NCBI GenBank assembly: GCA_937860285.1
Contig: CALMBS010000180.1
Span: forward strand, 1 to 16,397
Direction of reading: 5' to 3'
DNA length: 16,397 nt
Source: an uncultured Chloroflexota bacterium
GTDB lineage: Bacteria; Chloroflexota; Dehalococcoidia; UBA2247; RBG-13-53-26
Part shown: positions 1 to 6,611 of the stretch, piece by piece
Layout of the letters: each line of letters opens with the position of its first letter
Numbering within the stretch: the first letter of the stretch is position 1
Position numbers and translations under genes: made by a program
The notes under the pieces: generated by a model
Database searches by the model: none
Told to the model about the DNA's origin: nothing
Seen by the model: the letters and a program-made list of their open reading frames with translations, nothing else

Positions 1-12
1 GCTGGTCGCACC

Positions 13-864
13 CTACTTGTAGTCGTAGAAGCCCTTGCCCGTCTTCCGTCCCAGATGGCCGGCTGTGACCATCTTCTTCAGGATTACCGGCGGTGCGAAC
101 TGGGGGTCCTTCAGCTCCTCGTACATCGATGCCATGATGTAGTAGATGGTGTCCAGGCCGATGAAGTCGGACAGCTCGAGAGGGCCCATGGGATGGTTGA
201 ACCCCAGCCTCATGGCCTTGTCGATGTCATCCCTGGAGGCCAGCCCCTGCTCGAAGCAGCGGTACACGTAGGCCAGGTAGGCCACACCCAGTCGGTTGGC
301 CAGGAAGCCGGGGGTGTCCTGGCAGAGGACGGGCTGCTTGCCCACGGACTTGCAGAAGGCCTGCCCGGCGTCTATGGTCTGTTGCGACGTGACCAGCGTC
401 TTGACGATCTCCACCAGCTGCATGAGCTGGACCGGGCTGAAGAAGTGCAGCCCCATGACCTGCGCCGGCCTCTTGGTGACGATAGCCAGGTCGAGGATGG
501 AGAGGCAGGATGTATTGGAGGCCAGGATGGCCCCGGGCGGACAGACCCGGTCCAGGCTGGCGAACACCTTCTTCTTCTCGGCCATGTTCTCGATGGCCGC
601 CTCGATCACCAGGTCGCGGTCCCCGAAGTCCTCGATGTTGAGGGTGCCCCGGATGCGGCCCAGGATGGAGTCCTTCTCCTGCTCGGTTACCCGCCCCTTT
701 CTGACCCCGCGCTCCATCGACGTTCTGATGCCGCCGATGCCCTTGTCCAGAAACTCCTGCTTGATCTCCAGGGTCACCACATCGTAGCCGGCCCTGGCGC
801 AGACCTCGGTAATCCCTCCGCCCATCAGGCCGCAGCCAACGACGCCGATCTTCTTGATCTCCAT
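13..864 (-). CDS. hbd: 3-hydroxyacyl-CoA (3-hydroxybutyryl-CoA) dehydrogenase
   Basis: The 283-residue protein should oxidise (S)-3-hydroxyacyl-CoA to 3-oxoacyl-CoA with NAD+ in the cytoplasm, or run in reverse in butyrate-type fermentation. The N-terminal Rossmann fold shows a GxGxxG dinucleotide motif (G10-C-G12-L-M-G15). The family's catalytic set is visible: Ser120 in SNTS, His140 in GLHFFSP, Glu152 in LVEIV and Asn190 in FLANRLG. The C-terminal helical domain (about 185-283) ends in the usual GRKTGKGFYDY. Length matches the stand-alone Hbd/PaaH form rather than the FadB fusion. The ATG is preceded by a GGAGGGAG Shine-Dalgarno sequence. The gene lies 79 bp downstream of the enoyl-CoA hydratase on the same strand, which suggests co-transcription and consecutive reactions. 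Chain-length preference cannot be read from the sequence. Confidence 0.95.
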   Translation of the reverse strand: MEIKKIGVVGCGLMGGGITEVCARAGYDVVTLEIKQEFLDKGIGGIRTSMERGVRKGRVTEQEKDSILGRIRGTLNIEDFGDRDLVIEAAIENMAEKKKVFASLDRVCPPGAILASNTSCLSILDLAIVTKRPAQVMGLHFFSPVQLMQLVEIVKTLVTSQQTIDAGQAFCKSVGKQPVLCQDTPGFLANRLGVAYLAYVYRCFEQGLASRDDIDKAMRLGFNHPMGPLELSDFIGLDTIYYIMASMYEELKDPQFAPPVILKKMVTAGHLGRKTGKGFYDYK

Positions 865-887
865 AGTGCGCTCTCCCTCCTGTTTGT

Positions 888-914
888 GTCAGCCGGCGCA
901 TAGCGCCGGCTGAC
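888..914. repeat. Perfect GC-rich palindrome between hydratase and dehydrogenase genes
   Basis: A 12-bp arm (888-899, GTCAGCCGGCGC) is separated by the loop ATA from its exact reverse complement (903-914). There is no adjacent T-run on either strand, so it is not a canonical intrinsic terminator. On the minus-strand transcript it sits just after the hydratase stop and before the dehydrogenase Shine-Dalgarno sequence. It could protect mRNA ends, or it could be a REP-like element. A related hairpin core occurs at 1769-1787. Confidence 0.7.
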
Positions 915-943
915 CGCTGATGGCAAGTTGCAGGAGACCGGAG

Positions 944-1714
944 CTACCTGCCCTTGATGTTAGCTTTGCGCTTCTCCAGGAACGCCGCCCTGGCCTCGGC
1001 GTGGTCCTCGGTGGCCGTGCAGACGTCCATGAGCTTGCCCTCATACCTCAGGCCTTCTTCCAGGGTCATGTCGATGCCCTTGGCCATGGCCTCTTTGGCT
1101 GCTCTCACGGCTATCGGCGGTATCTCGCAGAGCCGCTGGGCCCACTGCTCGGCGGCCGGCATGAGCTGGTCGGGTGGGACCACCTTGTTCACCAGCCCGA
1201 TGCGCAGGGCCTCCTGGGCGTTGATGCGCTCGGCCATGAGCACCATCTCCGTGGCCTTGGCGGTGCCGACCAGTCGCGGCAGCCTCTGGGTGCCTCCCCA
1301 CCCCGGGATGATGCCCAGGGTGACCTCCGGGAAGCTGAAGATGGCCTTCTCGACCGCGATCCTCAGGTCGCAGCCCAGGGCCACTTCCAGGCCGCCGCCC
1401 ATGGCGTGCCCGTTGATGGCGGCGATGGTGGGCTTCCACAGCTCCAGCCCGCGGAACAGGGTGGGTGCCATTCTCCACCACTCATTGCGAATCTCGTGCA
1501 GGACCGGCAACATCTGGCCAATGTCTGCGCCCACGCAGAAGGCGCGGTCGCCGCTCCCGGTGATGATGGCTACCCAGACATCCTTGTCGTCCCTGAAATC
1601 GACCAGGGCCGCGCTCATCTCCTGGAACGTCTGCGGGTCGATGGCGTTGAGGGCGCGAGGATTGTCCAGCGTCATGTAGGCAATCCTCCCTCGTTTTTCG
1701 TACAGAAATCCCAT
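944..1714 (-). CDS. Enoyl-CoA hydratase/isomerase (crotonase family)
   Basis: This 256-residue crotonase-fold protein probably hydrates trans-2-enoyl-CoA to 3-hydroxyacyl-CoA, which would feed the dehydrogenase encoded next. The first oxyanion-hole strand is at AFCVGADI (about 58-65) and the second at NGHAMGGG (101-108). Both glutamates that activate water in classical hydratases are present: Glu110 in GGGLEVAL and Glu130 in SFPEVTLGIIPGWGGTQRL. That favours true hydratase activity over a divergent isomerase or hydrolase, although substrate remains undefined. The start ATG has a strong AGGAGG seven bases upstream. The gene follows the recombinase on the same strand after 113 bp of hairpin-forming sequence. 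Confidence 0.94.
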   Translation of the reverse strand: MGFLYEKRGRIAYMTLDNPRALNAIDPQTFQEMSAALVDFRDDKDVWVAIITGSGDRAFCVGADIGQMLPVLHEIRNEWWRMAPTLFRGLELWKPTIAAINGHAMGGGLEVALGCDLRIAVEKAIFSFPEVTLGIIPGWGGTQRLPRLVGTAKATEMVLMAERINAQEALRIGLVNKVVPPDQLMPAAEQWAQRLCEIPPIAVRAAKEAMAKGIDMTLEEGLRYEGKLMDVCTATEDHAEARAAFLEKRKANIKGR

Positions 1715-1753
1715 GCGGAGTCCTCCTTACTATATCGATCGAAAAGTCATCAG

Positions 1754-1787
1754 CCGGACCCGGCCGGTCCGGCGCATGCGGCGCCGG
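1754..1787 (-). promoter_or_regulatory. Two overlapping, mutually exclusive GC hairpins upstream of the hydratase gene
   Basis: Hairpin A pairs CCGGACC (1754-1760) with GGTCCGG (1766-1772). Hairpin B pairs CCGGCGC (1769-1775) with GCGCCGG (1781-1787). They share bases 1769-1772, so only one can form fully. They lie between the recombinase stop and the hydratase start. On the minus strand a TTTT follows hairpin A about a dozen bases later, too far for a standard terminator. A weak terminator or attenuator, or simply repeat sequence, are all possible. Confidence 0.4.
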
Positions 1788-1827
1788 TGAAAGAAGCGGG
1801 TGGTGTGAGCGCAGCGGTGGACAAAGC

Positions 1828-2601
1828 TCAGGCCTTCGCCTTCGGAGTATTGACGCTGAAGCTGTGGCTCAGAGCGCGGAGCGTCACTTCGCCGTTCAGC
1901 TTGGCCTGCCGGGCGTAGGTCTTTACGATCTGCCACAGGCCCTGCCTGGTCAGCCGCTCGCCCAGCCGGTTGAGAAAGAGAGCCCTCTCGGCCTTGTCGT
2001 GCACCATCTGCGGCCGGGATTCGTCCAGGTACTTCTTCAGTGTGGGCACATGCTTGATGGCCACAATGGAGCTGCGCTGCCTGGCATCCTTCATGGCGAA
2101 GGACACCGAGTCTCCATTGAGATGCACATCATCGATGTCCAGCGACATCATGTCGCTCACGCGCATACCGCTGGCGTACAGGAGCTCCAGCATGGCCTTG
2201 TCCCGCTTGGCCTCCGGAGTGGGGTACTTGTCGGGCTGCCGGAGCAGGTCCCGGATCAGGTCCTCGGGAAGGCGGTGCGGGGAGTTCTTCGCCACCTTCG
2301 GTGAGCCCACGTCTTCGATAGGGGCATTTGGTATGGCCCCCGACTTCTCCAGGAACTTGAACAGGGTCTTGGCTGAGGCCGTCTTGCGCGCCACGGTCGT
2401 CAGCGCGTAGCCCCGGCTCTTCAGGTCGGTCACGTATCCCAGCACCAGATCGTGGGTCACGTCCGACCATCGCTGCATTCCCTTTTCCTGGAAGAAGTCG
2501 GCCATCTGCAGGAGATCGTTCCGGTAGGCGGCAACGGTGTTGCTCGAAAACCTCTTCTCCGTGGACAACTGCTGCAGGAAGGCCTCGATTTGTTGTCTCA
2601 T
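1828..2601 (-). CDS. Truncated tyrosine recombinase (XerC/XerD-like) with eroded active site
   Basis: The 257-residue protein has a SAM-like core-binding domain (about 1-90; LSTEKRFSSNTVAAYRNDL, then LTTVARKTASAKTLFKFLEKSG) and the start of the catalytic domain (about 105-257). The first catalytic Arg is present (R147 in LLYASGMRVSD) and K171 may be the beta-hairpin Lys. The HxLRHSF box is degenerate: the positions normally His and Arg are R242 and S245 (LRALSHSF). The protein then ends, so the GHxS/T helix and the Tyr nucleophile are missing, and neither alternative frame downstream restores them. It is about 40-50 residues shorter than typical Xer proteins. The ATG has AGGAGA upstream and a strong promoter. 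It looks catalytically dead: either a decaying integrase or a DNA-binding paralogue. Confidence 0.82.
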   Translation of the reverse strand: MRQQIEAFLQQLSTEKRFSSNTVAAYRNDLLQMADFFQEKGMQRWSDVTHDLVLGYVTDLKSRGYALTTVARKTASAKTLFKFLEKSGAIPNAPIEDVGSPKVAKNSPHRLPEDLIRDLLRQPDKYPTPEAKRDKAMLELLYASGMRVSDMMSLDIDDVHLNGDSVSFAMKDARQRSSIVAIKHVPTLKKYLDESRPQMVHDKAERALFLNRLGERLTRQGLWQIVKTYARQAKLNGEVTLRALSHSFSVNTPKAKA

Positions 2602-2643
2602 TAATGGTCTCCTGATGAAGGAAGTAGCCTTGAGAACACAACT

Positions 2644-2672
2644 ATTGTAGACATAAGGAATGGCGTAGTCAA
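2644..2672 (-). promoter_or_regulatory. Sigma-70-type promoter for the recombinase gene
   Basis: Read on the minus strand, a -35 box TTGACT (2667-2672) is followed after exactly 17 bases by a -10 box TACAAT (2644-2649). Each matches consensus at five of six positions. The predicted transcript start near 2637 leaves a leader of about 35 bases containing the AGGAGA ribosome site. It lies in the divergent gap between recombinase and uvrC. Confidence 0.75.
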
Positions 2673-2696
2673 TGACGGGAGTGTAAAATCTCTCTC

Positions 2697-4526
2697 GTGG
2701 ACATGGAGACCGGCCGCCTTGAACAGCAGCTGGAGGCCCTCCCCTCGCGGCCCGGGGTGTATCTCTTCAAGGATGCGGATGAGATCATCCTCTACGTCGG
2801 CAAGGCGTCCAGCCTGCGCCATCGGGTCGGGTCCTATTTCGGTGCGGCCCGGAACCTGGCTCCGAAGACCATCAGGATGATGGAGCGGGTGGCCGACCTG
2901 GACTACTACGTGACGGCGTCCGAGCAGGAGGCCATTCTTCTGGAGTGCATCCTGATCAAGAGGCATCGCCCGCATTACAACGTCCGCCTCAAGGATGACA
3001 AGACCTATCCCTATCTCAAGGTGACGGTCGGAGAGGACTGGCCGCGGGCCCACCTGAGCCGGCGCGTCGTCAAGGACGGCGCCAGGTACTTCGGGCCGTT
3101 CGCCAGCGCCGGCTCCGTGCACACCGCCGTGGCCCTGCTGGAGAGGATATTCCGGCTGCGCTCGTGCCGCAAGGCCATAACCGGGGAAGAGCGCCGGCCA
3201 TGCCTGGAGTATCACATCAAGCGTTGTTCCGGGCCGTGCATCGGTGCCGTGAGCCGGGAGGAATACCGCGACGCGGTGGACCAGGCGGTGCTGTTCCTCG
3301 AAGGCCGGCAGGACACAGTATTGAAAGGGTTGCGGACCAGGATGGCGCAGGCCTCGGAGAATATGGAATACGAACGGGCGGCCATGGTCCGCGATCAGAT
3401 CAGGGCGGTGGAAGCGATCGTGGAGAAGCAGAAAATCGCTGCGGCGGAAGGGGACCTCGATGCCCTGGCCTTCGTCCAGGAGGGAGACCAGGCCGTGGCG
3501 CTCGTGTTCCAGGTGCGGCAGGGCCGGCTGGTAGGGCGGGAGTCCTTCATTCTGGCGGGGACCCGGGACGAAGAGCCGTCGCAGGTCATGACCGGGTTCG
3601 TGCAGCAGTACTACAGCTCGGCCGAATACGTGCCAAAGCGGGTCCTGCTGCAGTTCCCTCTGGAAGACATGCCGGTCATTCAGGGCTGGCTCGAGGGCCG
3701 AAGAGGGGGCAGAGTGGAGCTGCGGGTGCCTGCACGCGGACCCGGCAGGGACCTGGTGGCCATGGTGGCCGACAATGCCCGGGAGTCCATGGAGCAGGGC
3801 CGGATAAGGTCGGCCGCTGAGCCGGGCGTGGTAGCGGCCGCCCTGGAGGAGCTGAAGAGGGCGCTCTCGCTCCCGGCGCCCCCCCGGAGGCTGGAGTGCT
3901 ACGACATCTCCAATGTGCAGGGGGCGTCGGCCGTGGGCAGCATGGTGGTCCTTGAGGACGGGGTGCCGCGCAAGTCGCATTACCGGCGCTTCAAGATCAG
4001 GACGGTGCAGGGCGCGGACGACTATGCCATGATCGGCGAGGTGCTGCGGCGGCGGTTCAAGAAGGCGGCTGCGGATGACCGGGCCGATGGCACCTGGGCC
4101 GCTCGCCCGGACCTGGTGCTGATAGATGGGGGCCGGGGGCAACTGAATGCGGCCCTGCTGGCCATGAAGGAGTCCGGTGCCGGCCAAGTCCCCGCTGCCA
4201 GCATAGCCAAGGAAGAGGAGCTGGTCTTCCTGCCCGGCCTAAGGGAGCCCCTGAGGCTGCCGCCCGAATCGCCTGCCCTGCACCTGCTGCAGCGGGCCAG
4301 GGACGAAGCCCACCGCTTCGCTCTGGGGTACTACCGGAAGGTGCATCTGGCGCGGAGCTTCGCCTCATCGCTGGATGGCATACCCGGCCTGGGGCCGGTG
4401 CGCCGAAGAGCACTGCTGAGGAGGTTCGGCTCGGTGGATGGCATCAGGCGCGCCACTGTGGAGGAGCTGAGATCGGTCCGGGGCATGAGCGAGGCCCTGG
4501 CCAGGAGGGTCAAAGACGGCGTCTGA
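2697..4526 (+). CDS. uvrC: UvrABC excinuclease subunit C
   Basis: UvrC makes the 3' and 5' incisions around bulky DNA lesions after UvrA/UvrB damage loading in nucleotide excision repair. The 609-residue length is normal. The N-terminal GIY-YIG nuclease is seen at PGVYLFKD...ILYVGKASSLR (about 19-40). A UvrB-binding UVR motif lies near 215-245 (EYERAAMVRDQIRAVE). The RNase H-like endonuclease domain shows Asp403 in YDISNVQG, Asp477 in LIDGGRGQLN and His539 in DEAHRFALGYYRK, the expected metal-binding residues. Tandem helix-hairpin-helix motifs close the protein (IPGLGPVRRRALLRRFGSV, VRGMSEALARRV). The GTG at 2697 is followed two codons later by ATG at 2703; neither has a clear Shine-Dalgarno sequence, so the exact start is uncertain. 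uvrC diverges from the recombinase and precedes the nusA cluster by 176 bp. Confidence 0.97.
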   Translation: MDMETGRLEQQLEALPSRPGVYLFKDADEIILYVGKASSLRHRVGSYFGAARNLAPKTIRMMERVADLDYYVTASEQEAILLECILIKRHRPHYNVRLKDDKTYPYLKVTVGEDWPRAHLSRRVVKDGARYFGPFASAGSVHTAVALLERIFRLRSCRKAITGEERRPCLEYHIKRCSGPCIGAVSREEYRDAVDQAVLFLEGRQDTVLKGLRTRMAQASENMEYERAAMVRDQIRAVEAIVEKQKIAAAEGDLDALAFVQEGDQAVALVFQVRQGRLVGRESFILAGTRDEEPSQVMTGFVQQYYSSAEYVPKRVLLQFPLEDMPVIQGWLEGRRGGRVELRVPARGPGRDLVAMVADNARESMEQGRIRSAAEPGVVAAALEELKRALSLPAPPRRLECYDISNVQGASAVGSMVVLEDGVPRKSHYRRFKIRTVQGADDYAMIGEVLRRRFKKAAADDRADGTWAARPDLVLIDGGRGQLNAALLAMKESGAGQVPAASIAKEEELVFLPGLREPLRLPPESPALHLLQRARDEAHRFALGYYRKVHLARSFASSLDGIPGLGPVRRRALLRRFGSVDGIRRATVEELRSVRGMSEALARRVKDGV

Positions 4527-4550
4527 CGGCGGCCGCAGCCACAGCCGCCG
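4527..4550 (+). terminator. GC hairpin directly after uvrC
   Basis: CGGCGGC (4527-4533) can pair with GCCGCCG (4544-4550) around a 10-base loop, starting at the base after the uvrC stop. There is no U-tract, so at best it is a weak or mRNA-stabilising 3' hairpin. Confidence 0.3.
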
Positions 4551-4561
4551 CAGCAGCACAG

Positions 4562-4589
4562 TTGCATTGGGACAGGAGTTTGTGATAAA
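4562..4589 (+). promoter_or_regulatory. Possible promoter for the nusA-truB operon
   Basis: A weak -35 (TTGCAT, 4562-4567) is followed 16 bases later by an extended -10-like TGT-GATAAA (4581-4589). It would start transcription near 4596, just upstream of the attenuator hairpin. The matches are moderate, so this is a candidate only. Confidence 0.4.
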
Positions 4590-4614
4590 TTAGCCCTAAA
4601 CACGGCTCGTGGGT

Positions 4615-4641
4615 AGAGTGGGTGTTCATCCCACTCTTTTT
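4615..4641 (+). terminator. Intrinsic terminator/attenuator in the nusA leader (rimP-leader-like)
   Basis: AGAGTGGG (4615-4622), a seven-base loop (TGTTCAT) and CCCACTCT (4630-4637) form a perfect 8-bp stem running into five T residues (4637-4641). It lies 60 bp before the nusA start and after a plausible promoter. Similar GTGGG...CCCAC-T hairpins stand upstream of rimP-nusA operons in many bacteria and are thought to give feedback control of the operon by NusA-dependent termination. It could alternatively be the uvrC terminator; both roles are compatible. Confidence 0.75.
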
Positions 4642-4702
4642 GGTTGTTGGGTGATGTGAGAATGACTGGCGGTAGACGAAGAACTGAAGGGCTGGTGGGA
4701 AC

Positions 4703-6289
4703 ATGAAAACCGAGTTTGTTATTGCTCTTACCCAGCTGGCTGCCGAGAGGAACCTGCCGAAGGAAGTCATCCTCAGGACCATGGAGTCAGCCTTGGTCCC
4801 CATCTTCAAGAAGACCAGCTTCGCGCCGGACCAGGAGATCTGGGTCAAGATCTCCTCGCAGACCGGTGAAGTGAAGGTGTTTGCCCGGAAGACCGTGGTG
4901 AAACGGCGCCGGGACCCCCGCCTGGAGATGCTGCTCTCCGAGGCCAGGAAGTGCAGGCCCGAGGCCCAGGTCGGCGACGTCCTGGAAGTGGAGGCCACGC
5001 CCGAGGACGCGGGGCGCATCGCGGCCCAGACCGCCAAGCAGGTCATCCTGCAGCGGCTGCGGGAGGCGGAGCGCGACGCTATCTTCGGGGAGTACGCCGA
5101 CAAGGAAGGGGACATCGTCAGCGGCGTGGTCCACGCCGTAGAGGCGAAGCACGTTTCGATCGATCTGGGCAAGGCGGAGGGCATCCTGCCCCTGGCCGAG
5201 CAGATGGCGGCGGACCACTACCGCATAGGGCAGCGGCTGAAGCTCTACCTGCTGAAGGTGATGCGCACCGCCAGGGGCACTCAGCTCATCCTGTCCCGCA
5301 CCCACCAGAACCTGCTGCGGCGCCTGTTCGAGCTGGAGGTCCCCGAGATATTCAATCGGACAGTGGAGATCAAGTCCGTGGCCCGCGAGCCCGGGGTGCG
5401 GAGCAAGGTGGCCGTGGCCGCCAGCCAGGAAGGCGTCGACGCGGTCGGCTCCTGCCTGGGTCTGCGCAGCATCAGGATCCAGAACATCACCAAGGAGCTG
5501 GCCGGGGAGAAGATCGATGTCATCCAGTGGCATCCCGATCCCACGGTCTTCATCGGCAACGCCCTGAGCCCGGCGGCTACCACCAGCGTCGAAATCAGCG
5601 GCGAGGAGAAGAGCGCCAGCGTGGTGGTGCCGGACAAGCAGCTGTCCCTGGCCATCGGCAAAGGCGGGCAGAATGCCCGTCTGGCGGCCAGGCTCACTGG
5701 CTGGAGAATCGACATAAAGAGCACATCGATGGTCGAGGGTGCGGCTCCTCCGAAGACGGAGGAGGCGCCCAGGGCTGAGGAGGCGGCGCCGGAGGGGGCT
5801 GTGGTGGCGGAGCCGGAGGCCGTGGCGGCTGCGGCGGAAGCCGTGGAGGCGGCGGTCGAGCCGGCAGCGGCGGCGGCCGCAGTCGAGGAGAAGGCGCCTC
5901 CGCCGATCGTCGAGGAGGTCAAGCCGGCCCCCGTGGAAGCGAAGCCGGCACCCAGGGCCAGGCCGGAAGAGCCCGCCGAGCCCCAGGAGGAGGCGCCCAG
6001 GACCCTCACGTTCGAGGAGATACTCTCGCAGCTGGAGGCCATCCCGGAGCGCCGCGGCCGGCAGCCTCGCTACATGCCCGATGACAAGATGGGCATAGTA
6101 GTGGCTGACACCAAGCCCAAGAAGGGCAAGAAGGCCGGTGGCGCTGACGAAGAACCGGGGGTCAAGCCCAAGGTCAAGAAGGTATCGAAGCGCCGCGTCA
6201 CCATCGAAGACGAGGACCTGCTGGGCGACGACGACCTGGGCAGTGAGGACGATCTCATTGAGGATGAGGGCCTTGAAGAAGATGAGTAG
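4703..6289 (+). CDS. nusA: Transcription termination/antitermination factor NusA with long C-terminal extension
   Basis: NusA binds RNA polymerase and nascent RNA and modulates pausing, termination and rRNA antitermination. The RNAP-binding N-domain spans about 1-125, S1 about 136-200, KH1 about 205-280 and KH2 about 290-345. Hallmarks are EKIDVIQW (W276), FIGNALSPA and the KH2 loop GKGG (319-322) in LAIGKGGQNARLAARLTGW. The core ends near residue 345, but the protein has 528 residues. About 345-432 is rich in Ala, Glu and Pro; a short segment (TFEEILSQLEAIPERRGRQPRY, from 436) and a Lys-rich stretch follow. The last 29 residues contain 17 Asp or Glu. There is no clear acidic-repeat domain of the E. 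coli type. The ATG lacks a strong ribosome site. ylxR overlaps its end. No rimP precedes it. Confidence 0.96.
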   Translation: MKTEFVIALTQLAAERNLPKEVILRTMESALVPIFKKTSFAPDQEIWVKISSQTGEVKVFARKTVVKRRRDPRLEMLLSEARKCRPEAQVGDVLEVEATPEDAGRIAAQTAKQVILQRLREAERDAIFGEYADKEGDIVSGVVHAVEAKHVSIDLGKAEGILPLAEQMAADHYRIGQRLKLYLLKVMRTARGTQLILSRTHQNLLRRLFELEVPEIFNRTVEIKSVAREPGVRSKVAVAASQEGVDAVGSCLGLRSIRIQNITKELAGEKIDVIQWHPDPTVFIGNALSPAATTSVEISGEEKSASVVVPDKQLSLAIGKGGQNARLAARLTGWRIDIKSTSMVEGAAPPKTEEAPRAEEAAPEGAVVAEPEAVAAAAEAVEAAVEPAAAAAAVEEKAPPPIVEEVKPAPVEAKPAPRARPEEPAEPQEEAPRTLTFEEILSQLEAIPERRGRQPRYMPDDKMGIVVADTKPKKGKKAGGADEEPGVKPKVKKVSKRRVTIEDEDLLGDDDLGSEDDLIEDEGLEEDE

Positions 6290-6611
6290 CGTGGCCGGGA
6301 CGTCGGGGCACCGGCATGTGCCGGAGCGGACCTGCGTGGCCTGTCACGAGGTCAAGCCGAAACGGGAACTGGTGAGGCTGGTGTGCGGCGCCGGGGGCGT
6401 GGTGGAAGTGGACACGCTGGGCCGGAAGCCGGGCAGAGGCGCCTACCTCTGCCACTCGCCGGAGTGCTGGCACAAGGGAGTGAACAAGGGGAAGCTGGAG
6501 CATGCTCTGCGAAGCAGACTCAGCGCGGAAAGCAGGGCCGGCCTGATGAAGTTCGCGGGGGAGATCCGCGACTCCGAAGCCGCGTCGAGCCGGATGGGAG
6601 GCGTCAGGTAA
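6282..6611 (+). CDS. ylxR: YlxR family RNA-binding protein
   Basis: The 109-residue protein matches the YlxR (DUF448) family, small putative RNA-binding proteins nearly always encoded between nusA and infB. Visible family marks are PERTCVACHEVKPKRELVRLV (about 13-33) and GRKPGRGAYLCHSPECW (about 48-64). The chosen ATG at 6282 overlaps the nusA stop by 8 bp and places the RTCVACH motif near the N-terminus, as expected. An in-frame ATG at 6264 lies deeper inside nusA and is less likely. The stop shares a base with the infB start (TAATG), so translational coupling is likely. The ylxQ gene common in Firmicutes is absent. The precise molecular role of YlxR is not established. Confidence 0.9.
   Translation: MSSVAGTSGHRHVPERTCVACHEVKPKRELVRLVCGAGGVVEVDTLGRKPGRGAYLCHSPECWHKGVNKGKLEHALRSRLSAESRAGLMKFAGEIRDSEAASSRMGGVR

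Noticed and set aside
1721..1735. TATAGT on the minus strand just before the hydratase gene as a -10 box
   Set aside because: No -35 at an acceptable distance, and transcription would start within the ribosome site.
55..1918. Long plus-strand frames opposite the dehydrogenase and hydratase genes
   Set aside because: The minus-strand frames carry complete catalytic motifs and ribosome sites; the plus-strand products do not resemble proteins.
1730..1936. An alternative-frame continuation of the recombinase gene that might hold the lost C-terminus
   Set aside because: The overlapping frame has no GHxS/T or Tyr-nucleophile motif, so a single frameshift does not explain the truncation.
2601..4187. 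A 528-codon open frame antisense to uvrC
   Set aside because: It lies opposite an unmistakable uvrC. The product is rich in His, Pro, Arg and Gly with no domain-like motifs, as expected from antisense frames in GC-rich genes.
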